This document shows positions 28,510 through 40,224 of a DNA stretch of 64,000 nt, piece after piece. Both the position numbers and the translations under genes were made by a program. Under the pieces are notes generated by a model. That model was not told the origin of the DNA. It made no database searches and saw nothing but the letters and a program-made list of their open reading frames with translations. How positions within the stretch are numbered: the stretch's first letter is position 1; each line of letters opens with the position of its first letter. Origin of the DNA: Corynebacterium sp. NML140438 (GTDB lineage: Bacteria > Actinomycetota > Actinomycetes > Mycobacteriales > Mycobacteriaceae); contig NZ_MLCQ01000010.1 of NCBI RefSeq assembly GCF_001875725.1, forward strand, positions 97,320 to 161,319, written 5' to 3'.

Positions 28510-28798
28510 CGGCTCAATCCTTAAAAATCGTAGGAGATATTCGAAGCAGCCTGAAGACCATCTGAACACGGATCCACAAACTGACAGACATTTATTCAAT
28601 CACAAAAACCGCCCCGAACGTAGTCCACTACGCCCCCACCACCACAAAAACACCACCACAACCCACAAAAACACACCCCACACACCCCAAAAACCCCCTG
28701 ACCAGCACCTTCACAAAACCTGCCAAAGTATGCAACAAAAACGTGATCTATCACACGCAAAACACCACCGCCACCAAACAGGGGGAACACATGTCAAC
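28460..28798 (-). repeat. 339-bp duplicated leader/signal-peptide segment, copy 2
   Basis: Near-identical to 23696-24034. The identity ends abruptly after GTCAAC at 28798 and just inside the signal-peptide coding region at 28460, so promoter, leader and the first 16 codons are shared by both surface genes. Confidence 0.95.
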
Positions 28799-28803
28799 AC
28801 ACG

Positions 28804-28836
28804 AAAAACCCTGGCCTCCGAACCGGAGACCAGGGT
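28804..28836 (-). terminator. Terminator of the tRNA operon
   Basis: On the minus strand ACCCTGGTCTCCG and CGGAGGCCAGGGT pair around a 3-base loop, followed by TTTTCG, just downstream of the tRNA-Ala gene. Confidence 0.85.
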
Positions 28837-28843
28837 GAACCTG

Positions 28844-28916
28844 TGGAGCATAGGAGAATCGAACTCCTGACATCCTGCTTGCAAAGCAGGTGCTCTACCA
28901 ACTGAGCTAATGCCCC
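28844..28916 (-). tRNA. tRNA-Ala (anticodon TGC)
   Basis: A 73-nt cloverleaf: acceptor GGGGCAT/ATGCTCC with discriminator A, D-arm TAGCTCAGTTGGTAGAGC, anticodon stem CCTGC with loop TTTGCAA (TGC), and T-arm GGAGTTCGATTCTCC. The 3' CCA is not encoded, in line with the cca gene in this window. Confidence 0.97.
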
Positions 28917-28927
28917 TTTTGTTCCTG

Positions 28928-29001
28928 TGGGCCTAGCAAGAATCGAACTTGCGACCTCATCGTTATCAGCGATGCGCTCTAACCGACTGAGCTATAGGCC
29001 C
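28928..29001 (-). tRNA. tRNA-Ile (anticodon GAT)
   Basis: A 74-nt cloverleaf: acceptor GGGCCTA/TAGGCCC with discriminator A, anticodon loop CTGATAA (GAT) and T-arm CAAGTTCGATTCTTG. It is 11 bp upstream of tRNA-Ala and downstream of gyrA and the DUF3566 gene, the usual actinobacterial order. CCA is not encoded. Confidence 0.97.
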
Positions 29002-29076
29002 TGGGAACGAGAAGTAAGATTACCTACCACTATAACCTTTGACAAATCGCCAGTACAGGCGGTGTTTTTAACACGG

Positions 29077-29421
29077 CTATCGCGCCCTGTTCGACATCAC
29101 CAGGGTGACGCCGCCGACCAGGTCCGCGATCGCGTTGTAGAGCAACGCCGTCAGCGGGGCCATCACCGCGATGAACACCACACCGATGAGCCCGAAGAGG
29201 CCGGCTGCGGACATGACCAGGGTGGCGTCGATAACTTGGTCGCCGCCGACGCCGCTGACCAGCGAGTTCACCGAGTCGATGACTCCCGTCTGCGCGAGGC
29301 CGTAGTAGACGATGGCCGCGCCCAACATCCACGCGACGAAGCCGACGAGGGCGAGGACCGTCGCCACCTTAAATACGGAGGCGACACCCACGCGCCGCAC
29401 CACTATCTTGCGGGCGGCCAT
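29077..29421 (-). CDS. DUF3566 membrane protein
   Basis: A 114-residue protein with two long hydrophobic segments (ASVFKVATVLALVGFVAWML, about 14-34, and LFGLIGVVFIAVMAPLTALL, about 74-94) and a basic N-terminus (ARKIVVRRV). DUF3566 proteins are found directly after gyrA throughout actinobacteria; their role is unknown. It starts 3 bp after the gyrA stop and is surely cotranscribed with it. Confidence 0.88.
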   Translation of the reverse strand: MAARKIVVRRVGVASVFKVATVLALVGFVAWMLGAAIVYYGLAQTGVIDSVNSLVSGVGGDQVIDATLVMSAAGLFGLIGVVFIAVMAPLTALLYNAIADLVGGVTLVMSNRAR

Positions 29422-29424
29422 GGT

Positions 29425-31989
29425 TTACTCCCCATCCTTCGGCGAGGCGGAGATGGACGAGGAGGTCTGCTCCTTGGCTTCCTCAATCGTCTTCTCACCC
29501 TTGGCAACCGCGGTTGCCTCCTCTTCGCCCTGCTCCTCGACGTTCTTGTCGATGGCCAGCAGCTCGACGTCATCCGCCAGGTCGACGAGGCGGACGCCCA
29601 TCGTGGCGCGGGAGGACGGACGGATCTGGTTGACCTCGGTGCGGATCACGCCGCCTGCGGAGGTGATGGCGAAGATCTGGTCTTCCTCATCGACAGCCAG
29701 GGCGCCAATCAGTTTGCCGCGCTTTGGAGTGTACTTGAAGGTCATCACGCCCATGCCGCCGCGACCCTGGGTGTTGTACTCCTCAATCGGGGTACGCTTG
29801 CCGTAACCGCCAGCGGTGGCGACGAGCAGGAACTCGCCGTCCTGGGCCACGGTCATCGCGAGCAGCTTGTCATCGCCGCGGAAGCGCATGCCCTTCACGC
29901 CGGCAGTCGCGCGGCCCATTGGGCGCAGCTGGTCGTCGTCGGCGGTGAAGCGGATGGACTGGCCCTGCTCAGAGACGAGCAGCAGGTCGTCCTCCTCGCC
30001 GGCAAGCGCGGCACCGATCAGGGCATCGCCCTCGTTGAGGTTGATCGCGATAAGGCCCGCGGAACGCGCCGACTCGTAGTCGGTCAGGCGGGACTTCTTC
30101 ACGCGACCATCGCGGGTGGCCAGGACCAGGTACGGGGCGTCCTCGTAGGACTGGATCTGGATGACCTGCGCGATGCGCTCCTCCGGCTGGAACTCCAGCA
30201 GGTTCGCCACGTGCTGGCCGCGGGCCGTGCGGCCCGCCTCCGGCAGTTCGTAGGCCTTGAGGCGGTACACGCGGCCGAAGTTGGTGAAGAACAGGATCCA
30301 GTCGTGGGTGGAGCAGATGAAGAAGTGCTTCACCACGTCGTCCTGCTTCAGTTCCGCGCCGCGGACACCCTTGCCGCCGCGCTTCTGCGCCTTGTAGGCG
30401 TCCACCTTCGTGCGCTTCGCGTAGCCGGTGGAGGTGATGGTGACCACGACGTTTTCACGCGCGATGAGGTCTTCCTCGGTCACATCGCCGGTCGCGGCAA
30501 CAATCTGGGTGCGGCGCTCGTCGCCATACTTTTCAACGATCTCACGCAACTCGTTGCCAACGATCTCCCGCTGGCGCTCCGGGCGGGCCAAGATGTCCTT
30601 GTAGTCGGCAATCTTGCGCTCGATCTCGGCCAAATCGTCGATGATCTTCTGGCGCTCCAGCGCTGCCAGGCGGCGCAGCTGCATTGCCAGGATTTCGTTG
30701 GCCTGGATCTCGTCGACGTCGAGAAGCTTGATCAGGCCCTGGCGAGCGTCGTCCACCGTTGGCGAGCGACGGATCAGGGCGATGACCTCGTCCAACGCAT
30801 CGAGGGCCTTGACCAAGCCGCGCAGGATGTGGGCGCGCTTCTCGGCCTCATCCAAGCGGAACTTGGTGCGGCGAACGATGACGTCGATCTGGTGCTTGAC
30901 GTAGTAGCGCAGCATCTGGTCGAGGCGCAGCGTGCGCGGCACGCCGTCGACGATGGAGAGCATGTTCGCGGAGAAGTTCGTCTCCAGCTGCGAATGCTTG
31001 TACAGGTTATTGAGCACCACTCGAGGAACCGCATCGCGCTTCAGCGAGACCACGATACGCATGCCGACGCGGTCGGAGGACTCGTCCTCGATCTTGGAGA
31101 TGCCCACCATCTTGCCCGCGGTGACCTGCTCCGCGATGTTGTGGATGAAGTTGTCAGGGTTGACCTGGTACGGCAGCTCCGTAATCGTGATGACCTGGCG
31201 GTTGCCGATCTCCTCGATCTCGGTCACACCACGCATGCGGATGGAACCGCGGCCGGTGGTGTAGGCGTCCTTGATGCCCTGGTCGCCGACGATGAGGCCG
31301 GCCGTCGGAAAGTCCGGGCCCTTCACTCGCTCCATGACCGCGTCGAGCACCGCCTGCTCATCCGCGTCATAGTTGTCGAGCATCCAGTAGATGGCCTCCG
31401 CCAACTCGTTCAAGTTGTGCGGCGGAATGTTGGTGGCCATACCGACGGCGATACCGTTCGAGCCGTTCATCAGCAGGTTCGGTACACGCGACGGCAGCAC
31501 GTCCGGCTCGCGGGTCTTGCCGTCGTAGTTCGGGGAGAACTCCACGGCGTCCTCGCGGATGTCGCGGACCATCTCCATCGCCAGCGGCGTCATCTTGCAC
31601 TCGGTGTAACGCATAGCCGCGGGGCCGTCGTTACCAGGGGAACCGAAGTTACCCTGGCCGTCCACCAGCGGGTAGCGCATCGCCCAAGGCTGAGCCATGC
31701 GCACCAGCGTGTCGTAAATGGCGCTGTCGCCGTGCGGGTGGAAGTTACCCATCGTGTCAGCGACAGGCTTGGCACTCTTCACGTACGAACGCTCGGGGCG
31801 GTACCCGTGGTCGTACATCGCGTAAATGATGCGGCGGTGCACCGGCTTCATACCATCGCGGACATCCGGGAGCGCACGGCCGACGATCACGCTCATCGCG
31901 TAATCGATGTAGCTCGTCTGCATCTCCTCGTTGATGTCAATGGGCTGGATGGCGTCGGATCCGCCGCCACCTAGAGTGTCATCACTCAT
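29425..31989 (-). CDS. gyrA: DNA gyrase subunit A
   Basis: An 854-residue breakage-reunion subunit of gyrase, which introduces negative supercoils with GyrB. Catalytic Tyr is in AAMRYTE (about residue 128). The quinolone-resistance region reads [10 protein letters not shown] with Ser89 and Asp93 at the two classical positions, the unmutated state. The C-terminal beta-pinwheel carries the GyrA box QKRGGKG and further blades. A very acidic tail ends the protein ([21 protein letters not shown]). It is read towards DUF3566 and the tRNAs and is separated from gyrB by a 4.3-kb block of accessory genes. Confidence 0.97.
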   Translation of the reverse strand: MSDDTLGGGGSDAIQPIDINEEMQTSYIDYAMSVIVGRALPDVRDGMKPVHRRIIYAMYDHGYRPERSYVKSAKPVADTMGNFHPHGDSAIYDTLVRMAQPWAMRYPLVDGQGNFGSPGNDGPAAMRYTECKMTPLAMEMVRDIREDAVEFSPNYDGKTREPDVLPSRVPNLLMNGSNGIAVGMATNIPPHNLNELAEAIYWMLDNYDADEQAVLDAVMERVKGPDFPTAGLIVGDQGIKDAYTTGRGSIRMRGVTEIEEIGNRQVITITELPYQVNPDNFIHNIAEQVTAGKMVGISKIEDESSDRVGMRIVVSLKRDAVPRVVLNNLYKHSQLETNFSANMLSIVDGVPRTLRLDQMLRYYVKHQIDVIVRRTKFRLDEAEKRAHILRGLVKALDALDEVIALIRRSPTVDDARQGLIKLLDVDEIQANEILAMQLRRLAALERQKIIDDLAEIERKIADYKDILARPERQREIVGNELREIVEKYGDERRTQIVAATGDVTEEDLIARENVVVTITSTGYAKRTKVDAYKAQKRGGKGVRGAELKQDDVVKHFFICSTHDWILFFTNFGRVYRLKAYELPEAGRTARGQHVANLLEFQPEERIAQVIQIQSYEDAPYLVLATRDGRVKKSRLTDYESARSAGLIAINLNEGDALIGAALAGEEDDLLLVSEQGQSIRFTADDDQLRPMGRATAGVKGMRFRGDDKLLAMTVAQDGEFLLVATAGGYGKRTPIEEYNTQGRGGMGVMTFKYTPKRGKLIGALAVDEEDQIFAITSAGGVIRTEVNQIRPSSRATMGVRLVDLADDVELLAIDKNVEEQGEEEATAVAKGEKTIEEAKEQTSSSISASPKDGE

Positions 31990-32059
31990 TGCTCACCTTT
32001 CGTCAAACATTGGTTCCTACCGATTCTAGCGCCTCGTGCGACGAATCACCCCTGCGCCG

Positions 32060-32078
32060 TGGTATCACTCTGATACCA
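32060..32078. promoter_or_regulatory. Operator-like dyad before the RHH gene
   Basis: TGGTATCA-CTC-TGATACCA is a perfect 8-3-8 inverted repeat ending 7 bp before the ATG at 32086. Ribbon-helix-helix antitoxins usually bind short dyads over their own promoter, so this is the probable autoregulatory site. Confidence 0.6.
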
Positions 32079-32085
32079 TCGCGGC

Positions 32086-32301
32086 ATGGCCATGACCCTA
32101 CGACTCTCCACAGACGAAGACACAGCCCTCATCATGCTCGCCTCCGCCTGGGGCTGCTCCAAACAGGAGGCCACCCGCCGCGCCATCGTCACCGCCGCCT
32201 CCCGCCTTCTTGACGACGCCACCATTACCAACCTCGCCCGCACCACCCTGCAGGAATACGCCCACACCGAACGCCGCATCCGACAGGCCCGCGATGCGTA
32301 G
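32086..32301 (+). CDS. Ribbon-helix-helix (CopG-like) antitoxin
   Basis: A 71-residue protein whose N-terminal strand TLRLSTDEDTALIMLA and following helices (CSKQEATRRAIVTAASRLL) fit a CopG/RHH DNA-binding fold. It overlaps the next gene by 8 bp, the pattern of type II toxin-antitoxin operons. No ribosome binding site is seen and the ATG nearly abuts the promoter dyad, so translation may be leaderless. A second ATG lies two codons in. The C-terminal helix would be the toxin-binding part. Confidence 0.75.
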   Translation: MAMTLRLSTDEDTALIMLASAWGCSKQEATRRAIVTAASRLLDDATITNLARTTLQEYAHTERRIRQARDA

Positions 32302-32563
32302 CTTGAGCAGCGAGCAGCTGCTCGCCATCGCCGACGAATGTGCGCATTTATATAAGGTGCGAATACGCTCCTTCGCCGCGCTGTGCGCCTGCGCCGCCGT
32401 CCCCGGCGCCCACCTCCACGGCGTGCCCGTCTACGACACCCCGCACGCCGCCGCCCGCGGACTCGCCGACACCATCCGTTCCTTGCGCCCCCTCACCGGA
32501 GCCAACGACGCCTTCGCCGACGTCGCCGGCACCACCTATTTGCGGTGGGTCGAGGAAGCGTAA
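32294..32563 (+). CDS. Doc-like toxin with degenerate Fic motif
   Basis: An 89-residue protein. Its start, RSLSSEQLLAIADE, mirrors phage P1 Doc (RHISPEELIALHD), and its end aligns with the Fic helix, but the catalytic motif HxFxD/NxNKR is replaced by RPLTGANDAFA: the His is Arg and the GNKR block is lost. Doc kinases phosphorylate EF-Tu; this copy should lack that activity. It is also shorter than Doc (126 residues). It may be a decayed toxin kept for regulation or one with another activity. The start at 32294 overlaps the RHH gene by 8 bp. Assignment rests on my recollection of the Doc sequence. Confidence 0.55.
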   Translation: MRSLSSEQLLAIADECAHLYKVRIRSFAALCACAAVPGAHLHGVPVYDTPHAAARGLADTIRSLRPLTGANDAFADVAGTTYLRWVEEA

Positions 32564-32630
32564 TCGTTGATCATCTCCTAGAATGGCGACTATTTACACG
32601 GACCATTGGAGAACACGAGGTGGAGGAACA

Positions 32631-35312
32631 ATGAACGCTACAAAGTACACCGCAGTACTGGCAACCACCGCAGCACTGATCGGCGCCGGCCTGGCCGCAC
32701 CGCAACTGCGCGCGGAAGAGACGGCTGCTACAACGTCTGATTCGGCGTCTGCGGCGTCTCAGCCTCAGGAAGCGCGCGAATGGCGCGACGTCGACATCAC
32801 CGCCGGCGGCACCGTCACCGTCGAACCCAGCGTCCCCCTCCCCGAGGGCGCCAAAGCCTTCGGCCCGTCCAGCATCGACGGCTACGAGCTCTCCACCGAC
32901 GCCAAAACCGGCGCCGTCACCATCAAAGCCGCACCGAAACTGCGCCCCGGCCAGGGCCTGCGCTACCGCGTCGTGGTTCTCTTCGCCGACAAAACGACGG
33001 CCTCCTACGACTCCGAAGTGACCGTCGTCCCCGGTGGCAACAACAACGCCAACACCTCCACCATCGAGTACAAGGACTCGCTCGTCCAGCCGAAGGAGAG
33101 CATCACCGTCTCCCCCACGGGCTCGTTCCCGCAGGGCACGAAGTTCTACCTCAACAGCAACAAGATTGAGAAGTGGGACGTAAGCGTCGACGAGTCCACC
33201 GGCGCCGTCACCGTCAAGGCAGGCGACATCGGCTACGGTTCCTGGCTCTCCATCCCAGTTCGCGCCGAGTTCCCCGACGGCTCGTCCGACGTCAAGCACG
33301 CCAAAGTCACCGTCGCCGACAAGCACGGCAACACCACACCGTCCTCCGACCGCCTCGCCGCGAAGCACACCCCGGCCTACCCAGCAACGCAGATCGCAGG
33401 CAACGAAACCGCCACCGTCAAGCAAACCGCCGACCTGCCCGAGGGCACCACATTCAAGATCATCGGCGAATCCAAACAGTGGGACCTATCTATCGACGCC
33501 ATCACCGGCACCATCACCGCGACACCAAAGCAACCGCTCGCTACCGGCGCGGTAGTGAACGTGCCCGTCATCGTCACCTACTCCGACGACTCCCAAGACT
33601 TCGTACAGGCCAAGGTCGAGGTGACCAAGGACCCCGTGTGGCAGTCCAGCAAGGCCACCGTCGATTACCCGGTGACCACCTCCCCCGCCGACGAAACCGC
33701 CACCGTCACCCCTGCACTCAAGGACGTGCCTGCAGGCACCAAGTTCGCAATGGTCTCGACGCCACCGACCGGCTGGGAGATCGGCATCAACCCTTCGACC
33801 GGTGTGGTCACCGTCAACGCCCCAGAAGGCACCCGCGCGGGCACCCAGATCAGCGTGCCTATCCGCATCGACTTCCCCGACGGCTCCCGCTCCGTTAGCA
33901 GCGCGGTCGTCCTCTTCGAAGCACCAACCAACCCCGAAGCGGAGAAGTTCACAGTCACCTACAAGGATGTCACCATCAAGGCCGGCGAGAACCGTGTGGT
34001 GAAACCAACCGACGCCGTGCCGATCGGCGCATTCGTCAACGGCCCGAAGGACCAGAGCATCAACGGCGTGAAGGTCAACACTGACAAGGACGGCGCTGTC
34101 TCCATCGAAGCACCGGGCCACGCCCGGAATATGCAATTCGAAGTTCCCATCGAGATCTACTTCCGCGACGGCTCCAAGCAGCGCACGGAGTTTTCCGTCA
34201 CGGTGAAGGCAAAAGAGACGAGCACACCGAAGACGTCGGAGACCGAGCCTTCGGCCAAGCCGACCACTTCCGCAGCAGAGCCGTCCGCCCCGCGGACAAG
34301 TGAAGAGCCGACGGCCGAGCCAACCACGACCAAGCCGAGCACCTCCGCAGCAGAACCGTCCGCGCCGCGGACAAGCGAAGAACCGAGCACCACCAAGCCA
34401 ACCACGTCCGCCACGAAACCGTCCGCCCCGCGGACAAGCGAACAGCCCACGACAAGCGAGCAGAAGCCATCGAAGCCACAGGCTGAGACGGTCAAGATCG
34501 AGTACGCGCGCACGCCGGTGCACGCTGGTGAGTCTGTGACGCTGAAGCCGACGGGCGAGTTCCCTGCGGGCACGAAGTTCAACGGGCCGAGCGGATCGCA
34601 GCAAGGATGGTCGGCCACCACGAACTCCGCGACTGGTGAGATTCGCGTCTCCGCCCCGACAAATGCGACGGCTGGTACCACGGTGGAGTTCCCTGTCACC
34701 GTGACGTTCCCGGACAGCTCGAAGCAGCTCCACCAGGTGGTTGTATACGTCGAGCGCACCACCACTGCACCGTCCACCAGCGAGCAGCCGACGAGCACAG
34801 CACCGACGAGCACGGCGCCAACGAACACGATGACGCCAGCACAGCCGAAGGAATCACAAGCGGACAAGACCGACGTCGACTTTGAAAACCAGAAGGTGAA
34901 CGCTGGCGGCACGATCGTTCAGCGCCCGAGCGGCAGCGTTCCGGCGGGCACGAAGTTCAACGGCCCGAACGGCACCTACGACGGCTGGAAGTTCGCCACC
35001 GACTCGCGCACCGGTGAGGTCACCATCACACCTCCGACTGACGCGAAGCCTGGTGCCTCCATCGACTACTCCGTCACCGCGACGTTCCCGGACTGGTCGA
35101 CGAAGGAGTACAAGCTGAACGCCAGGGTTGAGGGCGGAGTGGACGACGATAAGGGTGGTGACAGCTCCAGCAGCTCCTCCTCGAAGACGGAGGGCTCCAG
35201 CACGGGTAAGACCGTCGGCATTGTGGTTGGGGTGCTCGCGCTGCTCGGCCTGCTGGCTGGCGCGGCGAACTACCTACTGCCGTATGTGGACATCGACGCG
35301 CTGCTTCGCTAA
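32631..35312 (+). CDS. Rib/YPDG-like repeat surface protein
   Basis: An 893-residue secreted protein. The ATG at 32631 follows GTGGAGG; an in-frame ATG at 32583 would only spoil the signal peptide (YTAVLATTAALIGAGLAA). Seven repeats of about 80-90 residues follow, each with a core such as LPEGTTF...WDLSIDAITGTIT... and ending in FPDGSSD-like motifs, the hallmark of YPDG/Rib domains of Gram-positive surface proteins. Repeats 5, 6 and 7 are separated by Ser/Thr/Pro-rich linkers (TSAAEPSAPRTSEEP). A C-terminal membrane helix (TVGIVVGVLALLGLLAGAANYLL) and a short tail anchor it; there is no LPXTG. An adhesive or wall-spacing role is inferred. Confidence 0.8.
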   Translation: MNATKYTAVLATTAALIGAGLAAPQLRAEETAATTSDSASAASQPQEAREWRDVDITAGGTVTVEPSVPLPEGAKAFGPSSIDGYELSTDAKTGAVTIKAAPKLRPGQGLRYRVVVLFADKTTASYDSEVTVVPGGNNNANTSTIEYKDSLVQPKESITVSPTGSFPQGTKFYLNSNKIEKWDVSVDESTGAVTVKAGDIGYGSWLSIPVRAEFPDGSSDVKHAKVTVADKHGNTTPSSDRLAAKHTPAYPATQIAGNETATVKQTADLPEGTTFKIIGESKQWDLSIDAITGTITATPKQPLATGAVVNVPVIVTYSDDSQDFVQAKVEVTKDPVWQSSKATVDYPVTTSPADETATVTPALKDVPAGTKFAMVSTPPTGWEIGINPSTGVVTVNAPEGTRAGTQISVPIRIDFPDGSRSVSSAVVLFEAPTNPEAEKFTVTYKDVTIKAGENRVVKPTDAVPIGAFVNGPKDQSINGVKVNTDKDGAVSIEAPGHARNMQFEVPIEIYFRDGSKQRTEFSVTVKAKETSTPKTSETEPSAKPTTSAAEPSAPRTSEEPTAEPTTTKPSTSAAEPSAPRTSEEPSTTKPTTSATKPSAPRTSEQPTTSEQKPSKPQAETVKIEYARTPVHAGESVTLKPTGEFPAGTKFNGPSGSQQGWSATTNSATGEIRVSAPTNATAGTTVEFPVTVTFPDSSKQLHQVVVYVERTTTAPSTSEQPTSTAPTSTAPTNTMTPAQPKESQADKTDVDFENQKVNAGGTIVQRPSGSVPAGTKFNGPNGTYDGWKFATDSRTGEVTITPPTDAKPGASIDYSVTATFPDWSTKEYKLNARVEGGVDDDKGGDSSSSSSSKTEGSSTGKTVGIVVGVLALLGLLAGAANYLLPYVDIDALLR

Positions 35313-35345
35313 CACCGTTCGCGCGGGGACGATATTGTAAGCACT

Positions 35346-35723
35346 ATGAAGAAAATGAGTGCTCTCGTCCTCGTCGGCGGGGTCGCGGCGTCGCTGATCG
35401 TCGCGCCGCAAGCCACCACCGCCCCAGCCGGGTCCTCCAAACCGACGCCGGTGATCACGCCGACCGTCACCCCACCAAAGCAGCCACCGCTCGGCAGCGC
35501 ATACACGGGCTCGGCGCCGGTCTCGCTGACCATCGCTGCGCTGCTCACCCTGCTGGTTGGCCAAGTAATTGTCGACGCCGTCCCCCCACTGCGCGCAGCC
35601 GTCGATGACCTCGCGCGCCAGGCAGGACTCTCGGGCGTGATGGGATCCTCGCAGGGTAACCGTATTTTCGATTTCTCCAAGATCGACCTCAACGAGCTGC
35701 AGAAGATGCTGCCCAAGGTCTAA
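35346..35723 (+). CDS. Small secreted/membrane protein, unknown function
   Basis: A 125-residue protein with a signal peptide (MKKMSALVLVGGVAASLIVAP), a Pro/Thr-rich spacer (KPTPVITPTVTPPKQPP), one hydrophobic segment (APVSLTIAALLTLLVGQVIVD, about 57-77) and a short charged C-terminal region. It lies 33 bp after the Rib-like gene in the same direction and could be cotranscribed with it. I recognise no family. Confidence 0.6.
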   Translation: MKKMSALVLVGGVAASLIVAPQATTAPAGSSKPTPVITPTVTPPKQPPLGSAYTGSAPVSLTIAALLTLLVGQVIVDAVPPLRAAVDDLARQAGLSGVMGSSQGNRIFDFSKIDLNELQKMLPKV

Positions 35724-35738
35724 ACCCCACCCCAAATA

Positions 35739-35784
35739 TGTAACCACTGTGACTCATGATAAGTTTGTTCCTGTTGTGGTTACA
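35739..35784. repeat. 9-bp inverted repeat
   Basis: TGTAACCAC (35739-35747) and GTGGTTACA (35776-35784) are exact inverted copies in the gap before the DUF6918 gene; function unknown, perhaps an operator. Confidence 0.4.
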
Positions 35785-35833
35785 GTGTCCTGTGTGACTG
35801 CTGTGGCGGAAGAGCCGCAACGCTCAACGTAAC

Positions 35834-35863
35834 AATGCGACCTGCCGGGGGGCAGGTCGCATT
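35834..35863. terminator. Hairpin, probable terminator
   Basis: AATGCGACCTGCC and GGCAGGTCGCATT form an exact 13-bp stem with a GGGG loop, between the small secreted protein gene and the DUF6918 gene, 18 bp before the latter's start. The T-run is short (ATTTGT), so attenuation or RNA structure is also possible. Confidence 0.5.
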
Positions 35864-35881
35864 TGTCATACAATCAACGGC

Positions 35882-38400
<2,519 letters not shown>

Positions 38401-38450
38401 TCATTAACCCGTCCCATCTTACACGTAAAACAGGACACCAAACCCCACGA

Positions 38451-39050
38451 CTACCCGTACGTGTCCCTCGGACCCCGCCCCTTCACGTGCAGCGGACCAT
38501 AGCGCCAACTCTTCACCCGCGGCCCATAAATGTGCAGCTTCCGGATCACATCCGGGCCCACCTTCTCCGCGATCGCGCGCAGCACCGTCGACTGCATGTA
38601 CTTCAGCTGCGTCGCCCACGCCGTCGTCGTGCAGGTGATGAAGACCTCGCCGTCCTTAATCATCTCCACCTTCGTATGCTCCGCGATCGTAGCTCCGACC
38701 AGGCCCTCCCAATTGCCCATCACCCAGCCGTACGCCATGTTCTCCGTCCAATCGCGCTTCCGGATCTCCTTCCCCAACAGCGACGAAAACGACTTCACCT
38801 TGTAACTCCGCGGCAACGCCCGGCCATCCTTGCCCGTCGGCCGGCCCCGCTCCAGCCACGGCCTGCGCTCCTCCTGCTCAAAGTGCAACCCCGGCACCGT
38901 AATATCCTTCACCGGACGGCCCTTACCCTGGCTGCGGCGCGGCACCACACTCGCGCCCTGCTTCGACAAATCCGGCAACTTCCCACCACGCCGCTTCGCC
39001 GTGCGCCGCAACTGATCAAACGTGGTGCCCACCAGATCACGCTCGCTCAA
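38451..39050 (-). CDS. dciA: DciA-type replicative helicase loader/accessory (DUF721)
   Basis: A 199-residue protein between recF and gyrB, the conserved position of DUF721/DciA in actinobacteria. The C-terminal part (about 92-180) has the KH-like DciA core: [32 protein letters not shown] is represented by [16 protein letters not shown] and [16 protein letters not shown]. The N-terminal 90 residues are basic and disordered. DciA interacts with DnaB to help helicase operation. Its start overlaps recF by 14 bp, so expression is coupled. Confidence 0.88.
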   Translation of the reverse strand: MSERDLVGTTFDQLRRTAKRRGGKLPDLSKQGASVVPRRSQGKGRPVKDITVPGLHFEQEERRPWLERGRPTGKDGRALPRSYKVKSFSSLLGKEIRKRDWTENMAYGWVMGNWEGLVGATIAEHTKVEMIKDGEVFITCTTTAWATQLKYMQSTVLRAIAEKVGPDVIRKLHIYGPRVKSWRYGPLHVKGRGPRDTYG

Positions 39051-40215
39051 TGTGGGACACCCCCTCCTCCATCCGCACGTGATACCGCGCCGTCACCGCC
39101 CCATCAAGGTTGCCCGGCAAATCATCCCCGACCGCCGCCGTAATCAACACCTGCTCCGCCGACTCCGCCACATGCACCAACCGCTCCCGGCGCTTCGCAT
39201 CCAACTCCGCAAACACATCATCCAAAATCAGCACCGGATCCGTGCCCTCACCAGCCAACAAGCAGTACTCCGCCAAGTGCAAACTCAGCGCAAACGACCA
39301 CGTCTCCCCATGCGACGCATATCCCTTCGCCGGCTGCTGACCCAACATCAACACCAAATCATCCCGGTGCGGCCCCACCAACGTTGAGCCGCGCTCAATC
39401 TCCTCTTTTCGACGCCTCCCCAACTCCGACAACATCGCCGCCTCCAACACCTGCGGATCCCTCGACGCCTCCCCCGTCAACTCCAACACCGCCCGATCCA
39501 ACGTCGACGTATACTCCACCGACGCCGCACGCGACTCCGGCGCCACCGACGCATACGACTCCGTGATGTGATCGGAGAGGGCGTCGACAAGCAAAAGCCT
39601 GCCCGCCAACACCTGCGCCCCATACCGCGCCAACTGCGCATCCCACGCATCCAACGTACTCAACGCACCCGCGCCCGCCGCATCCCCATAACCACGACGC
39701 AACGCCATATTCTGCGAACGCAACAACGCATTACGCTGACGCAACACCTTGTCATAATCCGCCTTCACCCCACCATGGCGCGGCGTACGCACCGCCGCCA
39801 ACGCATCCAAAAACCGGCGGCGATCCCCCGGCTCCCCATTCACCAACCGCAAATCCTCCGGCGAAAACATCACCGTCCGCAACACACCCAGCAGCTCACG
39901 CGCCGACTTCAACCGCGTCCTATTAATCTGCGCCTGATTCGCCCCACTCGCCTTAATCAGCACATGGGTCGTCAGCGCACGCCCCTCATTCACCGTCGTC
40001 GCCGACACGCGCGCATCAGTCGCCCCCGAATAGATCAGCGGGCCATCCGTCGCCACCCGGTGACTCCCGAGCATCGACGTATAGCGCACCGCCTCCACAA
40101 CGTTCGTCTTCCCATGCCCATTGCGGCCCGAAAACACCGTGACGCCCGGCTCCAAATCCACATGCAACTCCCGCCACGAACGGAAATCACGCAGGTCAAG
40201 CTCCGAAACGTACAT
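39037..40215 (-). CDS. recF: DNA replication/repair protein RecF
   Basis: A 392-residue SMC-like ATPase that helps load RecA at gaps. Walker A is [15 protein letters not shown] (about 28-42), the signature region is [11 protein letters not shown], and Walker B is [18 protein letters not shown]. The N-terminus [13 protein letters not shown] is typical of RecF. It follows dnaN with a 9-bp gap and overlaps dciA. Confidence 0.96.
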   Translation of the reverse strand: MYVSELDLRDFRSWRELHVDLEPGVTVFSGRNGHGKTNVVEAVRYTSMLGSHRVATDGPLIYSGATDARVSATTVNEGRALTTHVLIKASGANQAQINRTRLKSARELLGVLRTVMFSPEDLRLVNGEPGDRRRFLDALAAVRTPRHGGVKADYDKVLRQRNALLRSQNMALRRGYGDAAGAGALSTLDAWDAQLARYGAQVLAGRLLLVDALSDHITESYASVAPESRAASVEYTSTLDRAVLELTGEASRDPQVLEAAMLSELGRRRKEEIERGSTLVGPHRDDLVLMLGQQPAKGYASHGETWSFALSLHLAEYCLLAGEGTDPVLILDDVFAELDAKRRERLVHVAESAEQVLITAAVGDDLPGNLDGAVTARYHVRMEEGVSHIERA

Positions 40216-40224
40216 CGTGGCAAA

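Noticed and set aside
34265..34450. CCGTCCGC...GCGGACA motifs resembling the 63-kb palindromes
   Set aside because: Here they encode the SAPRT linker repeat of the Rib-like protein; the resemblance is probably due to GC-rich codon use.
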